Assembly (NCBI GenBank): GCA_003160755.1
Contig: QEXZ01000089.1
Span: forward strand, 1-6,417
Direction of reading: 5' to 3'
Length of the DNA stretch: 6,417 bases
Origin: Methanomicrobiales archaeon
Lineage (GTDB): Archaea > Halobacteriota > Syntropharchaeia > Alkanophagales > Methanospirareceae
The notes beneath the pieces are model-generated. The model saw only the letters and a program-made list of their open reading frames with translations, did no database searches and was not told where the DNA came from. The translations under genes and the position numbers were made by a program. Shown piece by piece: positions 1 to 5,382 of this stretch. Positions within the stretch are counted from its first letter, which is position 1, and every line of letters starts with the position of its first letter.

Positions 1-644
1 CCCAGTTCTTTATCTCGCTCACCCTCCAAGAATCTATCCTCTATTTCCTTTATGTCCTCAACTGTCGTTGGGTAGATATTTTTCTCCCTCTTTATTGCTT
101 CCGTAGGGCATACAAGCGCACACGAACCGCAACCTATGCAATCATCGGATAGTTCCATGTAAGGCGTTCCAACTTCTCGCTCCACACCGCGATTTATAAC
201 GTTTATGGCTGAGACGCCCACTAACTCCTCACAAACACGTGTACACAACCCGCAAAGAATACATCGCTTGTCTTCCAATTTAAATCGCGGCTTCACAACG
301 CCATATTCATGCGCCAGACGCTGTATTTTGCCCTCTTCCGGGCATCTCGCCAGCAGCAGTTCCAAGAGCATTTTCCTTATCTCGATAATCCCCGGGGATT
401 TGGTGTTTACCGCCAGTCCATCTTCAACTGGATAATTACAGGCAGTGACAATCTTTTTCCTGCCTCGTTTCTCTATCTCCACTGAGCATAACCTGCAAGC
501 GCCAAAGGGTTCTAACGCAGGATGATAACACAAAGTAGGTATATCAATGCCGATGCCTTTCGCAGCTTCCAGGATGGTTTTTCCTTTCTCTGCTTCTACC
601 TCTACCGTTTTACCGTCAATTTCTAATTTCAGCACCTCAATCAC
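1..644 (-). CDS. HoxU-like iron-sulfur subunit of an NADH dehydrogenase/hydrogenase-type complex (3' end outside window)
   Basis: My translation gives 214 codons before the window edge. Residues 1-80 form a plant-type [2Fe-2S] domain with C39, C50, C53 and C69. A ferredoxin domain follows with two [4Fe-4S] motifs, C128-x2-C131-x2-C134-x3-C138 and C169-x2-C172-x2-C175-x3-C179-P. This layout matches HoxU and the N-terminus of NuoG or clostridial-type hydrogenases, which carry electrons between the flavoprotein and a catalytic subunit. The His-Cys3 [4Fe-4S] site usual in NuoG is not present: the segment near 99-115 (ARCPEEGKIQRLAHEYGV) keeps only C101, as in short HoxU-like proteins. I chose the GTG at 644 because GGAGG lies 5 nt upstream; it overlaps nuoF by 8 nt, which implies translational coupling. 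The next GTG, at 635, has a poorly placed ribosome site. The protein may end soon (HoxU, about 230 aa) or continue into a catalytic domain; that cannot be seen here. Confidence 0.85.
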   Translation of the reverse strand, partial: MIEVLKLEIDGKTVEVEAEKGKTILEAAKGIGIDIPTLCYHPALEPFGACRLCSVEIEKRGRKKIVTACNYPVEDGLAVNTKSPGIIEIRKMLLELLLARCPEEGKIQRLAHEYGVVKPRFKLEDKRCILCGLCTRVCEELVGVSAINVINRGVEREVGTPYMELSDDCIGCGSCALVCPTEAIKREKNIYPTTVEDIKEIEDRFLEGERDKEL

Positions 645-2577
645 TTTCCCCTCCCTTTTTCTTTCCTTTTCTTATCGCCCTCTCTGCTTCAGGTAACGAC
701 GGAGGAACCGGCTTGCCCGATATTTTCTTTACTGCTCCGACTTTAGGCGGGCAAACGTCATAGCAAATCCCGCACTTTACGCATTTCGATTGCTCAATCA
801 CGTGTATTACTCTTTTCTCTCCCTCTATTGCACCCTCAGGACAATTCTTCAGACACTTCAAACAAGCTATGCACTTCTCTGGTTCGATATAATACGAAAT
901 CAAGTTCTTACAAACCAGCGACGGGCATCTTTTCTCCTTGATATGTGCTTCATATTCATCTCTAAAGTACCGGATGGTGCTCAGAGTCGGATTAGCGGCT
1001 GTCGTTCCCAATGCGCACAGTGATGCCTTTTTCATCACCACCGCAATTTCTTCGAGCAGTTCAATATCTCCTTCTTTTCCTCTTCCTGCAACTATATCCT
1101 CCAATATCTCACGCATACGTTTTAAGCCCTCTCTGCATGGCACGCACTTGCCACATGATTCATCGCAGAGGAAATCCACGAAGTAGCGTGCTAAATCCAC
1201 GATACACGTATCTTCGTCTATAACAATCATACCTCCAGAGCCCATCATCGAACCTAACTTCGTGAGTTCATCGAAATCCACCGGCGAATCAAGATACTGC
1301 TCTGGAATTATCCCGCCTGAGGGTCCGCCTGTTTGCACTCCTTTGAATCTCTTACCGCCCCGAATCCCCCCTCCTATTTTATATATTATGTCGCGCAGCG
1401 TCGTTCCCATTGGCACTTCCACTAAACCCGTATTGTTCACGGTACCCACGAGCGAGAAAATCTTCGTTCCCTTACTCCCTTCCGTTCCAATTGAGCCGAA
1501 CCAATCAGCACCTTTTTCGATTATCAGCGGCACATTTGCCAATGTCTCCACGTTATTTAAATTGCTTGGTTTATCCCAGATGCCCGCTTCTGAAGTATGA
1601 ACGTATTTAGGTCTTGGCTCGCCTACTTTCCCTTCTATCGCATTCATCAAAGCACTGGACTCACCGGAAATAAACGCTCCTGCACCTCTATGCACTATCA
1701 CATCGAATCCGAATCCCGAACCCAGTATGTCCTCTCCAAGTAAGCCGTATTCCTTCGCTTGTTCGAGTGCAATCGCAAGATTACTCACCGCCAGTGGATA
1801 CTCCTGGCGTACGTAAACGAATCCCTGGGTAGCACCGATGGCATAAGCAGCGATAGTTAAACCCTCAAGAACCCTGTGTGGATTTCCTTCCATTATTGAC
1901 CTGTCCATATAGGCCCCCGGGTCGCCTTCATCACAATTGACTATCACATATTTGGGTTCGCCGGAAATATCCCGGGTGGTCTCCCATTTCCGTCCAGCGG
2001 GAAATCCACCGCCGCCCCTACCCCGCAAATTTGCGTGCTTCACTTCTTCCAGCACTTCCTCTGGCGTCATCTCATGCAATGCCTTAGCTAACGCTCGATA
2101 TCCACCAAGTGCGATGTAATCTTCTATATTTGTCGGGTCAACCCAGAGGTTACCGCTAAAAACAAGCCGGGTTTGATATTTGTAAAAAGGAATATCCTGT
2201 TCATGAACCATTCGCTCGCCCGTGTTGGGATCAGCGTAAAGCAACCGCTCAATAATCTCCTTTCCCTTTACGGTCTTTGAGATAATCTCTGGCACATCTT
2301 CGGGCGTTACATTGAGATAGCATATCTCCGCGGGATAAATGATAATAATAGGTCCTCGCTCGCAAAAGCCATGACAACCTGTCCTGCGTACGCCTACCTC
2401 TTCCGTTAAACCCTGTTTCTCCAATTCCTTCTGTATTGCCGCAGCAACCGCATCACTACCCGTGGCATGACAGGCGGTTCCGGAACAGAGCGTAATGTAT
2501 GGCTTAGTCAAGTCTCGCATACCTACAATCTTTCTTCTCAGCGCCTTCAAGTCCTCTTTCGAGTTTAATCTTGGCAT
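637..2577 (-). CDS. nuoF: NuoF/HndC/HydB-like FMN iron-sulfur flavoprotein with N-terminal [2Fe-2S] and C-terminal 2x[4Fe-4S] domains
   Basis: 646-aa flavoprotein expected to bind FMN and NAD(P)(H) and to pass electrons into Fe-S clusters. Domains in order: thioredoxin-like [2Fe-2S] domain with C31, C36, C68 and C72; NuoF core with the FMN loop RGRGGGGFPAGRKW (185-198), the NCDEGDPGAYMDR signature (214-226) and GAGAFISGESSALM (298-311); N3-type [4Fe-4S] site with SCGKCVPC (C475, C478, C481) and distal C521; then two ferredoxin motifs (C569/572/575/579 and C599/602/605/609) and a basic 30-residue tail. Plain NuoF is about 430 aa, so the added domains place it with the HndC/HydB type of NADP- or NAD-linked hydrogenase and Hdr-linked flavoproteins. 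An upstream in-frame GTG (2598) would add seven residues, but it lacks a ribosome site and almost touches the nuoE stop; the ATG used here sits behind GGAGGGGAGG. It is the middle gene of the operon. Whether the nucleotide is NAD or NADP cannot be told from this reading. Confidence 0.93.
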   Translation of the reverse strand: MPRLNSKEDLKALRRKIVGMRDLTKPYITLCSGTACHATGSDAVAAAIQKELEKQGLTEEVGVRRTGCHGFCERGPIIIIYPAEICYLNVTPEDVPEIISKTVKGKEIIERLLYADPNTGERMVHEQDIPFYKYQTRLVFSGNLWVDPTNIEDYIALGGYRALAKALHEMTPEEVLEEVKHANLRGRGGGGFPAGRKWETTRDISGEPKYVIVNCDEGDPGAYMDRSIMEGNPHRVLEGLTIAAYAIGATQGFVYVRQEYPLAVSNLAIALEQAKEYGLLGEDILGSGFGFDVIVHRGAGAFISGESSALMNAIEGKVGEPRPKYVHTSEAGIWDKPSNLNNVETLANVPLIIEKGADWFGSIGTEGSKGTKIFSLVGTVNNTGLVEVPMGTTLRDIIYKIGGGIRGGKRFKGVQTGGPSGGIIPEQYLDSPVDFDELTKLGSMMGSGGMIVIDEDTCIVDLARYFVDFLCDESCGKCVPCREGLKRMREILEDIVAGRGKEGDIELLEEIAVVMKKASLCALGTTAANPTLSTIRYFRDEYEAHIKEKRCPSLVCKNLISYYIEPEKCIACLKCLKNCPEGAIEGEKRVIHVIEQSKCVKCGICYDVCPPKVGAVKKISGKPVPPSLPEAERAIRKGKKKGGESD

Positions 2578-2579
2578 TT

Positions 2580-2589
2580 CCTCCCCTCC
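2580..2589 (-). promoter_or_regulatory. Ribosome binding site that decides the nuoF start
   Basis: On the minus strand GGAGGGGAGG ends two bases before the ATG at 2577. The upstream in-frame GTG at 2598 has no purine-rich site ahead of it, since its upstream bases are the end of nuoE. This favours the shorter protein beginning MPRLNSKEDL. Confidence 0.7.
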
Positions 2590-2599
2590 CTCCCTCACT

Positions 2600-3079
2600 C
2601 TACTCGTATTTCTCTAAAATATCTTCCACCATTGCCGACGTAATCTTGCCGTGATAATTCCCATCAACTACTACCACCGGTCCCATGGCACAGCAACCAA
2701 GGCAATTCACTCTCCTCAAACTAAATCGCATGTCTGATGTCGTATCCCCCTCTTTTATCTTCAAGTTCTCTTCCACCCGGTCCAAAATCTTCGGTGCACC
2801 ACGCACCTGACAGGCAGTACCCAAGCATACCTGTATTATATGACGACCAACCGGATTCAGGCTCATCGCCTTGTAAAAACTTACTATTCGATATATCTGA
2901 CTTCTTGGTATCTGCATCGTCTCGCTTATTCGTGCAATGACTTCCCGGGGTATCCAGTTAAACTCGCTTTGTATATCCAGCAGCAACTGAATTAAAACTC
3001 CTTCTTCTCCCTTATATCTCTCTATTATCTCATCCACCCGCTTCATATTCATCTTCACTTTCATGTCTAGTTCTACCAT
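2600..3079 (-). CDS. nuoE: NuoE-like [2Fe-2S] thioredoxin-fold subunit
   Basis: 159 aa, the usual length for the NuoE/HndA/HoxE family. An N-terminal helical part (about residues 13-75, containing IIERY and IYRIVSFYKAMSL) is followed by a thioredoxin-like domain. The four cluster ligands are C85 and C90 (CLGTAC) plus C126 and C130 (CLGCC). In this family the [2Fe-2S] cluster (N1a in complex I) sits beside the FMN of NuoF and accepts or stores an electron. It is the first gene of the three-gene operon, with the next ATG 22 nt downstream. Several in-frame ATGs (residues 1, 6, 10 and 12) make the exact start uncertain. None has a good ribosome site, and a TTTAAA element about 26 bp upstream of the first ATG would fit a leaderless or nearly leaderless mRNA. 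Confidence 0.92.
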   Translation of the reverse strand: MVELDMKVKMNMKRVDEIIERYKGEEGVLIQLLLDIQSEFNWIPREVIARISETMQIPRSQIYRIVSFYKAMSLNPVGRHIIQVCLGTACQVRGAPKILDRVEENLKIKEGDTTSDMRFSLRRVNCLGCCAMGPVVVVDGNYHGKITSAMVEDILEKYE

Positions 3080-3104
3080 TCTGCTCTTTTCAATTATCTT
3101 TTTC

Positions 3105-3116
3105 TTTAAACTTTAT
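3105..3116 (-). promoter_or_regulatory. Candidate TATA box for the nuoEF-hoxU-like operon
   Basis: On the minus strand the run ATAAAGTTTAAA is centred about 26-30 bp upstream of the nuoE ATG at 3079, the archaeal TATA-to-start distance, so transcription would begin at or next to the start codon. This agrees with the lack of a ribosome site. A second candidate, CTATAAGTATAT, lies inside the palindrome near 3141-3150 and would give a leader of about 40 nt. I cannot decide between them from sequence alone. Confidence 0.4.
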
Positions 3117-3124
3117 CCTTGACT

Positions 3125-3182
3125 TTCGCCAATAGCGAATATACTTATAGATATTCGCTTTTCGTATAGACTTATTTTTCGC
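3125..3182. promoter_or_regulatory. Palindrome cluster, candidate operator upstream of nuoE
   Basis: AGCGAATAT (3134-3142) and ATATTCGCT (3151-3159) are perfect 9-bp inverted arms around an 8-bp spacer. The core pentamer recurs: TTCGC at 3125-3129 (forming a second inverted pair with GCGAA at 3135-3139, 5-bp spacer), TTCGC at 3154-3158, and TTCGC at 3178-3182. ACTTAT precedes the last two copies, giving a partial direct repeat. Placed 46-104 bp upstream of nuoE, this looks like a binding site for a dimeric regulator. The regulator is unknown. Confidence 0.45.
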
Positions 3183-3214
3183 TTTTTTACATGAAAACTT
3201 GGTAAATCCTTAAA

Positions 3215-3246
3215 TTTCACCGCAGAGCACACGAAGAACGCAAAGG
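3215..3246. repeat. CGCAGAG-type low-complexity element, copy 1
   Basis: TTTCACCGCAGAG followed by CACACGAAGAACGCAAAGG has the look of the ACCGCAGAG/CGCAGAG purine-rich elements scattered in intergenic DNA of many prokaryotes. A shorter relative sits at 5332-5354. Both begin ATTTCAC and contain GCAGAG. Likely a degenerate interspersed repeat; function unknown. Confidence 0.35.
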
Positions 3247-3335
3247 CATCAGAAAGCCTAAACAATGGTTGAACAATCTTATTATACGCAACAAATGAGA
3301 AATTATTGAGCAGATGTATATGAAGAGAGAACGGC

Positions 3336-3345
3336 TATATTTAAA
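3336..3345 (+). promoter_or_regulatory. TATA box for the zinc-ribbon/HicB-like gene
   Basis: TATATTTAAA preceded by a purine-rich stretch (AGAGAACGGC, a possible BRE) matches the archaeal TATA consensus. Initiation about 25 bp downstream, near 3362-3370, would leave a leader of roughly 55-60 nt ending in GGGGTGA ahead of the ATG at 3425. Confidence 0.55.
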
Positions 3346-3364
3346 TGATACTGCATGCATACTA

Positions 3365-3378
3365 ACAAAATAGTAAAA
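3365..3378 (+). repeat. 14-nt promoter-proximal repeat, copy 1
   Basis: ACAAAATAGTAAAA is identical to positions 4678-4691. Each copy lies a short distance downstream of a TATATTTA box (29 bp here, 20 bp there, start to start), around the predicted transcription start. Confidence 0.5.
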
Positions 3379-3424
3379 ATTCATTTTAAAAGGCAATAAA
3401 GAGAGAAAGGGGTGAAAAGAGCGT

Positions 3425-4624
3425 ATGGGGATGTTTGACACCATTTACTTTGATAAAGCATATACGTGCCCAAAATGTCAGAAGAGAATATATTCTACGC
3501 AGACAAAGGCATTTGAGAATTTACTGGAGAGTTTCCACGTGAAGGATTGTGTTGGTCATGCAGAGGAGATGAGGATTGTAAAAGAAGAACTGTTCTGTGA
3601 CAATTGTTCAGAGTTCATCGGGAAAAATGTATATATGGTAGTGAGTAGAGGCATACTTCTGGGCATAACAGAGACATTGGAAGAAGCAGAGAAGCTTTTA
3701 AATGACTTGAATCAGGAGAAGCTGGTTCTATGGTATCACGACATTTACCGGAGATATATTGGCGAGCGAAATGAGAAACGTTCGTACGGCAGGTTCTTGG
3801 AAGACCTCAGGGAATGGTATGGAGAAAGGCTGCATGAAAGACCAGAAACCGATTCCGGCATTGGAGGATTCAGGTTTATCTGGAATTCAAGACATCTTAA
3901 GGGCGCCCTGAACCCAGTGGAATCAATTGAAAGGTTCTTAACTTACAAGAAGATGAGAAGGGCATTGGCTGAGCTTTGGGAAGAAGGCCATGAAATTCTC
4001 GATATTTATTATCCCGAAGATATGAGTCAGGGAGAAGAGAGCTGGTCGGTTGACGTTTATCAGGATGAACTCAATGAACGCTGCCGCTTGAATTGGATCT
4101 GGACGGTAATAAGCAAGAAGGAGTTGGAGGCAGAAGGAGAGAAGGAGGAAGAACAGCCAGAATGGGAAGAAGTGGTTGATGAGCCATTCTCAGACGAAGT
4201 GGTTCGTTCAGCGATAGAGAAGTGGTTACGAGGAAGGGGCTATGAATTTGGAGTGAGAATGATATCGCTCGAGCAGGCAAAGGGTTCGGGACTGGTAAAA
4301 GAATTGAGGGAAAGTGGGGAAGAGATAGAGAGTGAAGAGGCGGTCTCAATGGAGGTAATGGAGCGGGAATTGAAGGAAGAGGAAAATAAAAGATTGGCGG
4401 ATTTCATAGCGGCGAGGGGAGATAAGAGAAAGGTCTTTTACTATGATGGTCTTTATGGCTCCCTCGTCGCTGATGTTGAATCTGATAGGTTGGTGGGCAA
4501 GATTGAGGGGATAGACAGAGAGATAATTTATGAGGGGAAAACATTGAGGGAATGTGAGGAAAGATTTCGGGAGGGGGTGTCACGATACAAAAATTATTTG
4601 AGTAAATTACAGAAGGATAGATAA
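3425..4624 (+). CDS. Orphan zinc-ribbon protein (MGMFDT type) with C-terminal HicB-like domain
   Basis: 399 aa, cytoplasmic by look, with no signal peptide or membrane segment. Residues 1-65 form a zinc ribbon with C15-P-K-C18 and C58-x2-C61, starting MGMFDTIYF, an opening I associate with small uncharacterised phage or archaeal proteins. Residues 100-232 are rich in Trp, Tyr and Arg and I do not recognise them. An acidic stretch (233-258) and a charged helical, possibly coiled-coil segment (290-325) follow. Residues 339-395 match the HicB antitoxin pattern: YYDGLYGSLVADVESDRLVG, then GI, then YEGKTLRECEERF and a final helix. HicB normally neutralises the HicA RNase; no HicA gene is adjacent and no DNA-binding domain is seen. 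Start ATG follows GGGGTGA with 9 nt spacing. The gene has its own promoter and is 90 bp ahead of a toxin-antitoxin pair. Function unknown; the HicB likeness is my pattern match. Confidence 0.85.
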   Translation: MGMFDTIYFDKAYTCPKCQKRIYSTQTKAFENLLESFHVKDCVGHAEEMRIVKEELFCDNCSEFIGKNVYMVVSRGILLGITETLEEAEKLLNDLNQEKLVLWYHDIYRRYIGERNEKRSYGRFLEDLREWYGERLHERPETDSGIGGFRFIWNSRHLKGALNPVESIERFLTYKKMRRALAELWEEGHEILDIYYPEDMSQGEESWSVDVYQDELNERCRLNWIWTVISKKELEAEGEKEEEQPEWEEVVDEPFSDEVVRSAIEKWLRGRGYEFGVRMISLEQAKGSGLVKELRESGEEIESEEAVSMEVMERELKEEENKRLADFIAARGDKRKVFYYDGLYGSLVADVESDRLVGKIEGIDREIIYEGKTLRECEERFREGVSRYKNYLSKLQKDR

Positions 4625-4657
4625 GAAAGGTAAAAAAGATACGGAAGTAGTAAAGGT

Positions 4658-4667
4658 TATATTTATA
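4658..4667 (+). promoter_or_regulatory. TATA box for the antitoxin-toxin operon
   Basis: TATATTTATA preceded by TAAAGGT lies 57 bp upstream of the antitoxin start. Initiation near 4684-4692 would give a leader of about 25-30 nt that includes the GGAGGT ribosome site. The box core is the same TATATTTA as at 3336. Confidence 0.6.
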
Positions 4668-4677
4668 TCCACAAAAT

Positions 4678-4691
4678 ACAAAATAGTAAAA
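4678..4691 (+). repeat. 14-nt promoter-proximal repeat, copy 2
   Basis: ACAAAATAGTAAAA, identical to 3365-3378. It is preceded by a partial copy, ACAAAATA, at 4671-4678. It covers the predicted transcription start of the toxin-antitoxin operon, so it could be an operator or simply an A-rich initiator region. Confidence 0.5.
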
Positions 4692-4703
4692 TATGTATTG
4701 AAA

Positions 4704-4709
4704 GGAGGT
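4704..4709 (+). promoter_or_regulatory. Ribosome binding site deciding a TTG start
   Basis: GGAGGT lies 5 nt ahead of the TTG at 4715. No ATG or GTG is available before the conserved first strand of the antitoxin, so this strong site supports initiation at TTG. Confidence 0.65.
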
Positions 4710-4714
4710 AGACA

Positions 4715-4933
4715 TTGACCAAAACAGTAGAAGTTATATATGAAGAGAAAGTATTAAAACCTATTGAACCTATCGAAGGCGTTAAGGAACATGAGAGAGT
4801 GCTAGTAATCCTCTGCCCGCATCCTATCAAGAAAGGTCTGCATGAGCTGGTAGGAACACTAACACACGAAGAGGCAGAGGCAATGCAGAAACTTATTGAC
4901 GAGGAGTTTGAGAAAATTGAAGGTGAATGGTAG
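4715..4933 (+). CDS. AF2212/DUF104-type antitoxin
   Basis: 72 aa, the normal size of the DUF104 (AF2212-like) antitoxin family found mainly in archaea and cyanobacteria beside PIN-domain toxins. Residues 4-20 (TVEVIYEEKVLKPIEPI) are the family's opening strand pair with its K-P-I/L-P pattern. HERVLVIL (26-33) is the next strand. Residues 50-72 form an acidic C-terminal helix that would be expected to wrap the toxin. It starts at TTG behind GGAGGT and its 3' end overlaps the vapC-like gene by 17 nt, the usual coupled antitoxin-first layout. The expected job is to bind and block the downstream RNase and probably to repress their shared promoter. The family likeness is clear; the pairing is inferred from adjacency. 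Confidence 0.85.
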   Translation: MTKTVEVIYEEKVLKPIEPIEGVKEHERVLVILCPHPIKKGLHELVGTLTHEEAEAMQKLIDEEFEKIEGEW

Positions 4934-5321
4934 GCTGGCTGTCGATACTAATGCCGTAATTGCTTATAGAGAAGGCATTCTTACGGTTTGCACTTTGATA
5001 GAGGGAGCGGATATACTCTTTTTGCCCGTTGTTGTCCTGGGCGAACTGCTTTACGGCGCACTTAACAGTGCTAAGCCACAAAAGAACGAGCAAGCGGTGC
5101 ACAAATTCTCGGCGCAATCTGTTCTCGTACCGATAGATGAGGCTATTGCTATCCGCTACGCTACCGTGCGTTTGGAGCTCAAAAAGATAGGTTATCCTAT
5201 TCCAGAAAATGACATCTGGGTTGCTACGACATGTTTAGAACTAGGCGTTCCTCTCCTCACCCGAGATGGTCACTTTGACTATATTCGTGGTTTAGAGGTC
5301 ATTAACTGGGAGGAGCTATGA
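4917..5321 (+). CDS. vapC: VapC-family PIN-domain toxin ribonuclease
   Basis: 134 aa from the chosen start, a single PIN domain covering the whole protein. The four acidic residues expected to hold Mg2+ or Mn2+ are present: D10 in LAVDTNAVIAY, E43 in VVVLGELLYGA, D99 in PENDIWVA and D117 in LLTRDGHF. PIN toxins of this kind cut RNA, often tRNA or rRNA, when the antitoxin is degraded; the target cannot be read from the sequence. The start is uncertain. TTG at 4917 has AGGAG 10 nt upstream and gives MKVNGRLAVDTN; GTG at 4923 gives MNGRLAVDTN but lacks a well-spaced site; TTG at 4896 is less likely. All overlap the antitoxin gene. The domain looks intact, with no frameshift. Confidence 0.9.
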   Translation: MKVNGRLAVDTNAVIAYREGILTVCTLIEGADILFLPVVVLGELLYGALNSAKPQKNEQAVHKFSAQSVLVPIDEAIAIRYATVRLELKKIGYPIPENDIWVATTCLELGVPLLTRDGHFDYIRGLEVINWEEL

Positions 5322-5331
5322 AAACTAAAAT

Positions 5332-5354
5332 ATTTCACAGAGAAGCAGAGAAGG
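5332..5354. repeat. CGCAGAG-type low-complexity element, copy 2
   Basis: ATTTCACAGAGAAGCAGAG followed by AAGG resembles the element at 3215-3246. It lies in the 61-bp gap between the PIN toxin and the glycosyltransferase remnant, so it marks the edge of the decayed region. Confidence 0.3.
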
Positions 5355-5382
5355 AATCATAAATGTAAGTGGAGTCAAGTCC

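Larger units (their letters stand above)
3080..3424. other. Divergent intergenic control region
   Basis: 345 bp of AT-rich DNA between the leftward nuoE operon and the rightward zinc-ribbon gene. It holds a palindrome cluster (3125-3182), a candidate TATA box for each direction, a CGCAGAG-type low-complexity element (3215-3246) and a 14-nt repeat shared with the toxin-antitoxin promoter (3365-3378). I saw no convincing protein gene or tRNA here. An open frame of 75 codons on the minus strand (3217-3444) overlaps the promoter and has no family likeness. Confidence 0.7.

Noticed and set aside
205..435. Plus-strand open frame of 76 codons
   Set aside because: It lies antisense inside the HoxU-like gene, whose Fe-S motifs are unmistakable; the product is Ser/Pro-rich with no family likeness.
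2578..2598. Seven-codon N-terminal extension of NuoF from a GTG at 2598
   Set aside because: These bases are the purine-rich ribosome site for the ATG at 2577, and the GTG itself has no upstream site.
3134..3159. Palindrome read as a transcription terminator
   Set aside because: No gene ends here; both flanking genes start away from it, and the stem is AT-rich with an 8-nt loop. An operator role fits better.
3217..3444. Minus-strand open frame of 75 codons in the divergent region
   Set aside because: It covers the plus-strand promoter, starts inside the next gene, and looks like a random hydrophobic translation of AT-rich DNA.
4404..4715. Minus-strand open frame of 103 codons
   Set aside because: Antisense to the end of the zinc-ribbon/HicB-like gene and its downstream promoter; Phe/Tyr/Pro-rich shadow composition and no ribosome site that I trust.
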